This document shows positions 36,346 through 44,875 of a stretch of DNA of 64,000 nt, piece after piece. Both the position numbers and the translations under genes were made by a program. The stretch spans positions 1 through 64,000 of the forward strand of contig NZ_JAALCR010000016.1 in assembly GCF_011065895.1 (NCBI RefSeq). Reading direction: 5' to 3'. The notes beneath the pieces are model-generated. The model had not been told where the DNA came from. It saw only the letters and a list, made by a program, of their open reading frames with translations, and made no database searches. Position 1 is the stretch's first letter, and every line of letters starts with the position of its first letter. The stretch comes from Paludisphaera rhizosphaerae (lineage in GTDB: Bacteria; Planctomycetota; Planctomycetia; Isosphaerales; Isosphaeraceae).

Positions 36346-37890
36346 CTAGAAGGGCGTCTCCGATCGGGGCGTTTCCGGCTTCTGAGCGGGAGCTTCAGCC
36401 TTTGGGGCCGGCGTCGAAGTCGTAGTCTCGGCGGGCTGAAAGCTCGCGGCCGGCTTCTTCGCGGTCGCCTTTGCGGCTTCGGCTTCCTGTTTCTTGTGGC
36501 TTTCGAGGGCCTCGGCGAAGGCTCGGGATGCGTCGTTGTTGAGATAGCCGTCGATGAGTCCTTGCAGCTCGTCGAACACGGCCTGAAGGTGCCGCGTAAG
36601 GACGGTGGTCTTGGACGTTTCGTAAGACAGCTTCGTCGCTTCTTCCTTCAACTTCTTGACCGCGTCCGTGAAGGAGGGAGGCGGCGGCAGCAGGTCGTAT
36701 TGCTTCAGGAGTTCCTGAAGGCCCGTCCAGTCGTCGCCCTCGACGCGAGACTGCATCAACCGTTCGAGCCTGCCGCGAAGGGCGACCTGATCGACGATCT
36801 GGTCGCGCAGGGCGTCGAGCTGGACCTGGTATTTGGAGGCGAGCGGGAGCGGATCGACGGGGATTTCCCGCTCCTCGGAACTCTCTCCCGGCATCATGGG
36901 GAACTCGGCCAACGGTTCGGAGTCGCCGGCGAGGAGCCGCAGCTTCACGACTCCGCGCGTCGGACCAAGTTCAACGGCGATGCGGCCGCTGCGGTCGGTC
37001 ATCCCCACGTCTCGGATCGGGCCGTCGGGGGCGGGGCGTTCGGTGAGGGTGTATCCGGCCGCCGGCCCCTTCGTCGTGCGGTCGATGAACCGCAGGTGGA
37101 TCGTCGAGTCGCCAGCCTTCATCCCGAGCGCCGCGAGGGTGTTCGGCCGGGCGATGCGCTGGGAGAGCGGGTCGCGGAAGGCGCTCACGATCGCGCAGCG
37201 GGCCGTCGAGCCCTCAACCGATTCGGCCGTGAGATAGGTGAAGGCGATTCGGGTGATCCGCACGGAATCGTCGCGCATCGTGACCAATCGAAGGGGGATG
37301 AACGTCGTCCCCTTGGCGACGACCGCCCCGAGCGGACTGGCCGGCGGGATCGCCGCCCCTTGCACCTTCAGCAAGGCTCGGCCCCCCTCCTGACCGACGA
37401 TCAGCGCTGAGGGGTTGAACAGATCGGTGGTGAAGAGGAAGAACGCCCGGGGGGCGTCGAGCGGCGAGGGGACCGCGCGTCGTTGAAGAGGGCCAAGCCA
37501 GCGCGTGGCCGTGTCGTACTCCCGGCCGGTGAAAACCAGGTCGGCGTCGGCGGAGTCGACGGAGACCCAGACCAGCCAGACCTTGTCGAACGACGGGTCC
37601 AGCCCCTGCAATTCCTCGGCCTTGAGTCGTTCCAGGCCCTGGCCTGCCAAGGGGCTGGGCTTCTCCATTACCTCGATCGACCAGGAAGGACCGACGAACC
37701 GTCTGACCATCTCGTGCCAATCGGCGAGCAACCCGCTCCGTCGTCCGGCGTCGAATCGGGCGCCCGGGTCGAAGGCGAGATGAAGCGCGATCCGGTACGG
37801 CCGGTTCTCCATGGCCGGAGGAGTCTCTTCCGCCAGGCCGATGGAGAGCGAACCCAGGAGCAGAGCGAGGCCCGCGAGAATCGTTCGCAT
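36346..37890 (-). CDS. Secreted coiled-coil protein, gene 5 of the five-gene operon
   Basis: 514 aa, ATG at 37890, preceded by AAGGAT. Signal peptide RTILAGLALLLGSLSIGLA. About 25-330 is a beta-rich region with no family I recognise (PYRIALHLAFDPGARF..., two Ig-like stretches); 340-445 is helical with coiled-coil propensity (KYQVQLDALRDQIVDQVALRGRLE); the end is an Ala/Pro/Lys tail (KATAKKPAASFQPAETTTSTPAPKAE). Its ATG overlaps the stop of the upstream gene by one base (TAATG, 37892-37888), so it is translated by coupling with the SBP-like gene. Periplasmic; role unknown. Confidence 0.82.
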   Translation of the reverse strand: MRTILAGLALLLGSLSIGLAEETPPAMENRPYRIALHLAFDPGARFDAGRRSGLLADWHEMVRRFVGPSWSIEVMEKPSPLAGQGLERLKAEELQGLDPSFDKVWLVWVSVDSADADLVFTGREYDTATRWLGPLQRRAVPSPLDAPRAFFLFTTDLFNPSALIVGQEGGRALLKVQGAAIPPASPLGAVVAKGTTFIPLRLVTMRDDSVRITRIAFTYLTAESVEGSTARCAIVSAFRDPLSQRIARPNTLAALGMKAGDSTIHLRFIDRTTKGPAAGYTLTERPAPDGPIRDVGMTDRSGRIAVELGPTRGVVKLRLLAGDSEPLAEFPMMPGESSEEREIPVDPLPLASKYQVQLDALRDQIVDQVALRGRLERLMQSRVEGDDWTGLQELLKQYDLLPPPPSFTDAVKKLKEEATKLSYETSKTTVLTRHLQAVFDELQGLIDGYLNNDASRAFAEALESHKKQEAEAAKATAKKPAASFQPAETTTSTPAPKAEAPAQKPETPRSETPF

Positions 37891-40367
37891 TACCAGGGAT
37901 CCTTGGCGAACCACGGGGCGATCTCCCAGGTCTCGATACCTTGATACAGTCGATCGGTCGTCTCGGGAGGCCCTTTGAGCCGCTCACGCCAGGCGTAGCG
38001 AGCCGTCACCTGCCAGAGAGGAATCACCGGCAGTTCGTCTCGCAGCTCGCGGTCGATCTGAACGGCCATTCCGCGGGCGCTCGGCCATTCCGCAGCCTGT
38101 TCCAGTTGGAGGAGAAGCTGGAGGATTCGCGGACTGGCGGCCGAAGCCAAGGCGTTCGCCGACGGCGGTGCGTCGTAACCGGGACAGATCATCAACCCCG
38201 CGTCCAGAACGGGCTCGTCGCAACGGAGAACGCGGTAGGCCATGTCGAAACGTCGACCGGCGCGCAGTTCAGATTCGAGGCGAGCCGGGGCGACGGGGAT
38301 TGCTTCGACCTCGATGCGGGCCACGCGGAACGCCTCGACGAGGCGGGGAACGACGGCCTCGACCTCGGCGACGGCCGGGTATTCGAGCTTGAGCTTGATT
38401 GCGGGAACTCCGAGCTCACCCCTTGCCAGCGAGGCGAGCGCGACGGCCAGAACGAGGTTCGACTCCAGCGGCTTGACTCCCGCCGCGTCGCCCGGGCCGC
38501 CGCGAGGAAAGACGCCGTCGGCCGGGCTGTCCAGGTCGGACGGAGATCCCTTGAGGATCGTTTCCTCCAGGAGAGTCCGCCGGTCGAGAGCATAGGAGAG
38601 AGCCCGACGGAGCGTCCGGTTTCGCAGGGCCGGCGAGCGACCGTCGAGCGCCAGCACGTGTACTGCCGGTTGCGCGAACGCTCCGACCGATACGCCGGGC
38701 GTCGCGGTGAGTTTCACCGCCTGGTCGGGTGGGACGTGGCCGAGAACGGTCACGTCGCCCCGATGGAAGGCCGCGAGAGCCTCCGCTGAGTTGGCGTATC
38801 GGAATTCCCGGATTCGACGAATTCGAGTCGGCGATCCGTTCGACGTGTCGCTCGCAAGCCGTAGGTCGAGCGAGCGGTCCGATGCGCTGAAGCAGACGAA
38901 CGGACCTGAGCCCACGAGCCGCCGTTCCTTGGCCGAGAGGACGACGCGTCCGTCGAACCCCGCGTGAGCCGCGCCGATCGGAGCGTCGAGCCAGAAAGCA
39001 GGTTTCAACAGCGGCCGTCGGAGCCGCACCTCGACCTGACGTTCATCGATCGCCTGGACCTTGTCGAGCAGGTCGGCCCAGCGGGCCTGGTACTTGAGAG
39101 GGTTGCGGGGGTCGCAGCGGTCGACGAGGGAGCGAGCGACGTCCGTCGCCGAGACGTCGCGCGACCCGTCCGACCAGCGGATCCCTGGCTTCAGCCGGAC
39201 GACCAGCCTCCGGCCCAGGTCGGTCGACTCCAACGCCTGAGCGAGTTGATCGGGGCGTTCCCCTCGCTTCGCTTCTTCCGAATCGTCGGCGAGGATCGGC
39301 CGAAAGAGCAGGGGGGCGACCCGTTCGTCGGACGGCGATCGCGTCCACGGGCCGACCGGGGACGCCACGTCGGTCACGGCCACGTCGAGCGTCGGATCCG
39401 TCTCGAACGCCTGGACGTACTGGGCTTCAAGTCCCTCCTGAGTCGGCCAGATTCGCAGGGCTTCGACCAGCGCGTCGAGTTTCTCCGCATTCGATCCGCC
39501 GCCGATATTCCCGGCGCGGGCCCTGGCCATCGCCTGGAATTTCTCCCTCAGTTCACGCGCCTGGCGGACGTCCCTGGAAATCTGCTCCAGTTCGTGAAGT
39601 AGTCTGCGGCCCTCGGGATAGAGTTCCAGGCCGATGGCGTTCTCGATGCGGCCCGCGTAGGCGGCGGCGATCTGATCCACGAGCCCCGGGTAGTCGGGCT
39701 GCTCGGCGTGCAACTGGCGCAGGATGCGAAGGCCCCGCGAAACGTCACCGTCGCCGAGAGCCTGTTTCCCTTCCGCGAAGAGAAGTCCATGCACGTGGTC
39801 GGCCAACCCCGGCCACTTCGGGTCGCGCTGCTGGACTCGCAGGTAGAGTTCGAAGGCCCTCGTGTAGTCTCGCGCCTGGCGAAGTCGGTCCCCTTCGGCG
39901 AGCAGGATGTCCTCGAAGTATTCGATTTTTTTGATATGCGCACGCTTGATTTTGAAGTCGCGCGTGTCGCCTCGGCCCGTCGAGGCCTCCTGGGAGAGGT
40001 GGACGGTGATCTGCGTCTCGGGGCCCGGAGGCTCGTCCTTCTTCGCCTCGTAGGCTTCAAATCGGTTCTTCTCGCCGGGGAGCCCAACGTTCCCCTCCAT
40101 GGGAATCCTCGTTCCGGAGGCGCGAGCCTTTTCATCGGCGCGCGGGATCGGAGGCAGCGGCCGAGGACTGACGGGTTCGACGAAAATGACCGAATCGTCC
40201 TGGAGCGTGATCCGGTCGAAGGGGAACGAGCGGATGAGGTCGCTCGGGAGGACGACGCCCGAGGGACGCGCTGACTCCTGTCCCCTCGCCGTCGCGAGCG
40301 TTAGCAACTGAGAGGTCGCCGTTGCTGTGGCGAAGAGGATGAGCAGCCGAGGTCTCTGAACCATCAC
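37890..40367 (-). CDS. TPR plus SBP_bac_5-type binding protein, gene 4 of the operon
   Basis: 825 aa with the GTG at 40367 (AGGAGG seven bases upstream); the ATG at 40364 is the alternative. Signal peptide MVQRPRLLILFATATATSQLLT. Residues about 140-330 are TPR-like helices (YTRAFELYLRVQQRDPKWPGLADHVHG). About 345-810 is an extracellular solute-binding protein of family 5 (peptide/nickel/oligopeptide type): LKPGIRWSDGSRDVSATDVARSLVDRCDP, FGRDVTVLGHVPPD, NRTLRRALSYALDRRTLLEE, PLWQVTARYAW. The operon has no permease or ATPase, so it may be a ligand sensor rather than an importer component. Four-base overlap (GTGA) with the FHA gene. Confidence 0.88.
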   Translation of the reverse strand: MMVQRPRLLILFATATATSQLLTLATARGQESARPSGVVLPSDLIRSFPFDRITLQDDSVIFVEPVSPRPLPPIPRADEKARASGTRIPMEGNVGLPGEKNRFEAYEAKKDEPPGPETQITVHLSQEASTGRGDTRDFKIKRAHIKKIEYFEDILLAEGDRLRQARDYTRAFELYLRVQQRDPKWPGLADHVHGLLFAEGKQALGDGDVSRGLRILRQLHAEQPDYPGLVDQIAAAYAGRIENAIGLELYPEGRRLLHELEQISRDVRQARELREKFQAMARARAGNIGGGSNAEKLDALVEALRIWPTQEGLEAQYVQAFETDPTLDVAVTDVASPVGPWTRSPSDERVAPLLFRPILADDSEEAKRGERPDQLAQALESTDLGRRLVVRLKPGIRWSDGSRDVSATDVARSLVDRCDPRNPLKYQARWADLLDKVQAIDERQVEVRLRRPLLKPAFWLDAPIGAAHAGFDGRVVLSAKERRLVGSGPFVCFSASDRSLDLRLASDTSNGSPTRIRRIREFRYANSAEALAAFHRGDVTVLGHVPPDQAVKLTATPGVSVGAFAQPAVHVLALDGRSPALRNRTLRRALSYALDRRTLLEETILKGSPSDLDSPADGVFPRGGPGDAAGVKPLESNLVLAVALASLARGELGVPAIKLKLEYPAVAEVEAVVPRLVEAFRVARIEVEAIPVAPARLESELRAGRRFDMAYRVLRCDEPVLDAGLMICPGYDAPPSANALASAASPRILQLLLQLEQAAEWPSARGMAVQIDRELRDELPVIPLWQVTARYAWRERLKGPPETTDRLYQGIETWEIAPWFAKDPW

Positions 40368-43300
40368 GGCTTCGCCTCCTGGGATTGGTCCAGGTTCAGG
40401 AGTTGAAGGACGCCTCGACCGGACGGCACAAGCACGTCCGGGCCGACGGCGATCAGGCCGCCGACAGGCTGGACGCCCAGGTCGATCGCGGCCGTTTCAT
40501 GCCCGTCGGCGACCGAGAGCCCGCGCGCATGGCCGGCGCGATCGAGGACCCAGAGAAGCTCGCGCCGAATCAGCGGTGACCCGACGGCCGGTGCGCCCAG
40601 CGAGACAGACCAGACGCGCCGGCCGTCGCGTTCGACGAGCGAAACTCCCCCCGAGGCGTCGAAGACGACGACTCGGCCGTCGACGGCGTGGGGGGCGTCG
40701 AGCAACGGCGCCGCGAGCTTCCAAACGCCGATCGGACTGAGGTCGCGAGCCGCAAGCGAGCGTACGTCGCCGGCCTCCGTCGCCACCACGACGGCCGAGG
40801 CCGTGCAGGCGGGGGCGGCGATGATCTTCTGGTCGAGGGTCGTCTCCGCCTGGACGGCGATCCGGGGCGCTGGCGAACTCTGCACGGCCAGCCGGCGGAT
40901 TCGGCCGGCGTCGTCGGCCAGGATGATCGAGTCGTCGTCCAGTGGGGCCGGATCAAGCCATCGCCCGACGCGGTCGCGCTCGAATTCCGGGACGAGCGGC
41001 TCGGCGGTTGATCTTCCCGTGGACGGGTCGACCAGGTAGGCCCGGCCGTCCTCGGCCGCCACGAACAGAGCGCCCGCCCAGGGGAGAGGCCTTGCCGCCG
41101 GAGACGCGGGAAGCTCCGCCTTCAACCAGTCTCCTGGGCTTATGGGATCCGCCGACCAGACCTGGTTTCCGCCAGGGCCGGGGGCGATCAGATCGAGCTT
41201 GTCGCCCTCGCGCGACAGGCGGAGCAGGGGGCCGTTCGGAGCGTGGGGATCGCCGGGTTTCGGCAAGAGCGCCGAGGCGAAGCCGCCGCGTTCCAATTCC
41301 GTGCGGCTGATTTGAAGACGTCTGCCGGCCTGATCGACGGTTCTCAGATTTTCGCCGTCGTTCTCTGCGACCAAAGGCGACGGCCAGGCGGCGCCCAGGA
41401 CGGTCTGCCACTCGACCTTGCCGGTCGTCGGGTCGACGCCTCGAAGCGCGACGCCACCGCCCGCCGCCCGGTTCGACAATACGACGCGCTTCGCGGCGGT
41501 TTGGATCGGGGCCGAGGCCATTCCCACGTCGCCGAACAGGAATCTCCCGGCGAGCCGACCTCCCTCGGCGTCAACGTCGAACCGACCGGTTCGGCCGGCG
41601 GTGATCCAGATCTCGCGTTCGGTCGGGGCGTATCCGAAAGCAGGGCCCGAGGGTTCCGCATCAGGACTGAGCTTGGCGATCGATCGCAGAGGAGTCGCGC
41701 TGGAGTAGTCGCCGGCGGCGAAGACTTGCATCCCGCCACGATCGCCGATCGCCCAGACCGACGAGCCCGACGTCGGCGGGGTCGCCCAGGTCCAGCCGGG
41801 ATTGTCGATCGACTGCACGGCGCGGGGCCTGGCGCCGTCGTCGTCCAGCACCAGAACACGCCAGCGGCCGTCGGCGATCCGGTCGTTCTCCGCGACGATC
41901 AGGAACCTTCCCAGTCGAGCCGGTGCGCAGGGGATCGACCCCTCGGCGTGGCCGAGATACTGGACGTCGACGCACGCAAAGGGATCTCGGCTGATCGTGA
42001 AGAGGCAGTCCTTCCGGCCCATCATGTAGAGGAATCGCCCCGACTCGTCGCCGACCGGGGTCTGTGCGACCGGAAAGGCCAGATCAATGGCGGCGACGAC
42101 CTCGCCCGTGCTCAGGGACAACACCACCAGCTTGCCCGACGGGATCGATTGATAGACGTGCTCACCCAGGACGAGCGGGGATGCGTCTACCGGTTCGCCG
42201 AGCGGCTGGCGCCAGATGAGCCGGCCGGTGCGGGCGTCTCGTCGCGCCAACTCGTTGCGACGGGCGTCGAACATCAGGACGCTGGGATCGCCGGGGACGG
42301 GCGTCGGCGCGAACGGCGAGGCAAGGCCGACCGTCGTCCGCCAGACCGGAGCCCCCGTTCGAGAGTCCAGCGCGTAGGCCGCACCTTCCGCCAGGGCGTA
42401 AGCGAGGGCGTCCGGCGGGGGAGCATCCTGGGAGACGTCCGTCCGCGATCGCAGGACCAACGAGGTCGGAGCACCAAGTGGGTCGGGGTCTTCCTCAAGG
42501 AGAGCAGGACGCCGACTGGGGTCGACCTTGACCGCCTGACGCATCAGGTCGTTGGCTTTCACCATGCGCTCGACGACGGCCGCGTCGGTCGACAGATCTC
42601 CGTACGCTTCCACGAGCGCGTCGCGGGCCTTGTAGACCTGAGCGGCCGACTTCGCATCGAGGCCGCGGTCCATCGCCGTCAAGGTGGCGGCGCGCGTCTC
42701 GGCCTTGCGGATCGTGGCTCGGGCCTCGTTGAGCAGGTCGGGGAATCGCGATTTCGTCAGAATGGCCGGCGACATCTCACCGGCGATCTGGGCATGAAGC
42801 GCCGCTGCCGATTGGGCTTCGGCCAGCATTTTCGCATCGGCGGCTCGTCGGGCCCGATCCGCCAGTCCCTCCCCGATTCGGACCACCAGATCGCCAAGCT
42901 CGGATTTCTCATCGCGGTACTCGGGGAGCTCGCTCGTCTGTTCGAACATCTCGCGGGCGGCTTCCAGGGCCCGCGACCAGGTGGCTCCCGAGATTGTGAT
43001 GTACTGCCTCACGTTCGCCAGGGCTCGGAGCGTCGTCGCCTTGCCGGCTCGCACGTCTTCCGGATTTTTGGCGAGAAACGCGTCGAACTCGCGAATCGCG
43101 GTCAGGTTGTCGCCGTCCTCCATAAGCTCGACGGCGCGGTTGTAGGTGCGGGAGGCGATGGTCTTGTTGATGATCGAATGAAGCCAGAAACCCATGCCGA
43201 TCAGCGCGGCCAGCAGCGCGACGAGGGCCAGCACCGTCGGCGAGGAAGCGACAACCTCGCGCCCCGGCGGAGCCTCGGCCTCACGGGCCTTTCTCCAGCG

Positions 43301-43882
43301 ATCGCGGAGCCGGGCGAACAGGCCGGACGTCTTCGCTTCCGGCTTGCGGCGAGATGGATTCCCATGGGGCTTCAGGTCGGTCGGCGGGGGGGGCGCTTCG
43401 ATCTCGAGGTCGGCGAGCAGATCGTCGCGTTCGAAAATCGAGGGTTTCGAATGCGGCGCCGCGGGTAAGACCTTGGCCTCCACGGAAGACGATGCGGGCG
43501 GTCCCGACAGGACCTTGGTCGCCTCTTCTCTGGGCTTCGGCTTGCGAGTCCGCACAGGTGCGCGGGAGACAGGCTCAGCGGTCGGCAGGTCGTCGAGGCG
43601 CATCACGAAGATGCGGCTGCCGCCGATCTGCAACTCGTCTCCCTGGTGGAGGCTCGCCGAGACGACCCTGCGGCCGTTGATCTCCAGGAACTCGGCGTCG
43701 GGAGAGGCGTCGACCTTGAATTTGCTCCCCTTCCAACGGATGCGGCCGTGGACGGGGCAGACGCCCTCACCCTGGACGACGACGTCGCAGGATGGACTCG
43801 AACCGAGCAAGGCCGGATGGCTCCGGTCGAGCTCGACGAATCGCACACGGCCGTCGGCGTCGTGGATCTCAAGCGTGGCCAT
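40364..43882 (-). CDS. FHA - TM - PQQ-like beta-propeller protein, gene 3 of the operon
   Basis: 1172 aa from the ATG at 43882; a GTG at 43897 would add five residues. Residues about 5-95 are an FHA domain (DADGRVRFVELDRSHPALLGSSPSCDVVVQGEGVCPVHGRI) binding phosphothreonine, hence cytoplasmic. A Pro/Lys linker leads to one TM helix (about 217-240, VLALVALLAALIGMGFW). Outside: a helical TPR-like stretch (about 245-450), then PQQ/quinoprotein-type propeller blades to the end (YALDSRTGAPVWRTTVG, VDPTTGKVEWQTVLG, LDQKIIAAPACTASAVVVATEAGDV). This is a transmembrane link between Ser/Thr-phosphorylation inside and a binding propeller outside. No kinase in the window. Coupled to the SBP gene. Confidence 0.92.
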   Translation of the reverse strand: MATLEIHDADGRVRFVELDRSHPALLGSSPSCDVVVQGEGVCPVHGRIRWKGSKFKVDASPDAEFLEINGRRVVSASLHQGDELQIGGSRIFVMRLDDLPTAEPVSRAPVRTRKPKPREEATKVLSGPPASSSVEAKVLPAAPHSKPSIFERDDLLADLEIEAPPPPTDLKPHGNPSRRKPEAKTSGLFARLRDRWRKAREAEAPPGREVVASSPTVLALVALLAALIGMGFWLHSIINKTIASRTYNRAVELMEDGDNLTAIREFDAFLAKNPEDVRAGKATTLRALANVRQYITISGATWSRALEAAREMFEQTSELPEYRDEKSELGDLVVRIGEGLADRARRAADAKMLAEAQSAAALHAQIAGEMSPAILTKSRFPDLLNEARATIRKAETRAATLTAMDRGLDAKSAAQVYKARDALVEAYGDLSTDAAVVERMVKANDLMRQAVKVDPSRRPALLEEDPDPLGAPTSLVLRSRTDVSQDAPPPDALAYALAEGAAYALDSRTGAPVWRTTVGLASPFAPTPVPGDPSVLMFDARRNELARRDARTGRLIWRQPLGEPVDASPLVLGEHVYQSIPSGKLVVLSLSTGEVVAAIDLAFPVAQTPVGDESGRFLYMMGRKDCLFTISRDPFACVDVQYLGHAEGSIPCAPARLGRFLIVAENDRIADGRWRVLVLDDDGARPRAVQSIDNPGWTWATPPTSGSSVWAIGDRGGMQVFAAGDYSSATPLRSIAKLSPDAEPSGPAFGYAPTEREIWITAGRTGRFDVDAEGGRLAGRFLFGDVGMASAPIQTAAKRVVLSNRAAGGGVALRGVDPTTGKVEWQTVLGAAWPSPLVAENDGENLRTVDQAGRRLQISRTELERGGFASALLPKPGDPHAPNGPLLRLSREGDKLDLIAPGPGGNQVWSADPISPGDWLKAELPASPAARPLPWAGALFVAAEDGRAYLVDPSTGRSTAEPLVPEFERDRVGRWLDPAPLDDDSIILADDAGRIRRLAVQSSPAPRIAVQAETTLDQKIIAAPACTASAVVVATEAGDVRSLAARDLSPIGVWKLAAPLLDAPHAVDGRVVVFDASGGVSLVERDGRRVWSVSLGAPAVGSPLIRRELLWVLDRAGHARGLSVADGHETAAIDLGVQPVGGLIAVGPDVLVPSGRGVLQLLNLDQSQEAKP

Positions 43883-43918
43883 GAGACGTTGGTCCACTCC
43901 GCTGTGGGGCGTGACGGG

Positions 43919-44875
43919 TCATCGGAGCGTCTCCTGCGCGGCGACCTTGAAGTCGTAGCCTTCCCCCTTGGGAACGACCGCGAACCGGGTCGCGCGGATC
44001 TCGGCGGGAGTCCGTCCGCGGTAGCGCTGTTCGAGTTCGGCCAGCCGCTGTTCGACGCCCGCCGGGTAGAACTGGAAGACGGTCCCCTCGCCGACGTCGA
44101 TCCCCGCCTTGCGGAGCAGGGCGATGTCGGAGGCCTTGCGGGCCTTCCCTTCCCAGATGAAGTAAAGCCGTCCTTCGCCGCCGCTGCCCCCGTTGCGACG
44201 CGTCGGATTGGGACTGGAGAAGTTGGAGGCGTAGACCAGCAGGTCTTTGCCGGCCACGACGGCCAACTCAACGCCCAGAGCGTCGAGTTGGCGGGCGTAT
44301 TCCTCGGGCCGTTGGCCCTCGGGGTAAAGGATGCTCCAGCGGTTTTCGCGACTGACGCCGCCGTCGCCCGGACCGAAACCCAGCCCGGGGCCTCCGGAAC
44401 CCAGCTTCGACGCTCGCTTTCCGGTGGCCACAGCGGAACCGTTGGGCATGGCCGGTCCCACGTCCATCTCGGCAACGGACTTGCCGGCGTCAAGCGCGGC
44501 GTCGAGCATCGCTCCGGGGGTCGTCTGGACCGACGGCTGCTCGAACTCGCCGGGAGATTCTTCGTTGTTCGAGGCCATGGGAGCCGCGTCCGCGCCGGGC
44601 ACGTCGACCTTTTCCGTCGAGCCGGGGGTTCCCTCGGGCGCTCCACCGCCGCCGCCGAAGACCTCGACGATCTGGAGCGGAGACGTGACTCGCGACGCGT
44701 ATTCCTGGTTTGTGACGAAGATCAAGGCCATCCAGCCGACGACCAGCATTGCACCCAGAATGACGGCCATCAGAAACGACGTCACCCGGTCGTAGGCCGA
44801 CTCGCCCAGGATGCGGGGGTTGCGGTCGGCGGCGGCCGGTCCTTTTCGAGAGTCGAGCGTGGCTGTCGCGCTCAC
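43919..44875 (-). CDS. Single-pass membrane protein, gene 2 of the operon
   Basis: 318 aa, GTG at 44875 preceded by AGGAGGT five bases away, and overlapping the upstream stop (GTGA). Cytoplasmic tail of about 33 residues, one TM helix (about 34-57, FLMAVILGAMLVVGWMALIFV), a Gly/Ser/Pro-rich linker to about 185, and a compact C-terminal domain (RWSILYPEGQRPEEYARQLDALGVELAVVAGKDLLVYASNF...FKVAAQETLR). The arrangement (short tail, TM, flexible linker, small periplasmic domain) recalls TonB/ExbD-like or adaptor proteins, but I do not recognise the family. The strong ribosome site and tight coupling imply co-production with the neighbours. Confidence 0.85.
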   Translation of the reverse strand: MSATATLDSRKGPAAADRNPRILGESAYDRVTSFLMAVILGAMLVVGWMALIFVTNQEYASRVTSPLQIVEVFGGGGGAPEGTPGSTEKVDVPGADAAPMASNNEESPGEFEQPSVQTTPGAMLDAALDAGKSVAEMDVGPAMPNGSAVATGKRASKLGSGGPGLGFGPGDGGVSRENRWSILYPEGQRPEEYARQLDALGVELAVVAGKDLLVYASNFSSPNPTRRNGGSGGEGRLYFIWEGKARKASDIALLRKAGIDVGEGTVFQFYPAGVEQRLAELEQRYRGRTPAEIRATRFAVVPKGEGYDFKVAAQETLR

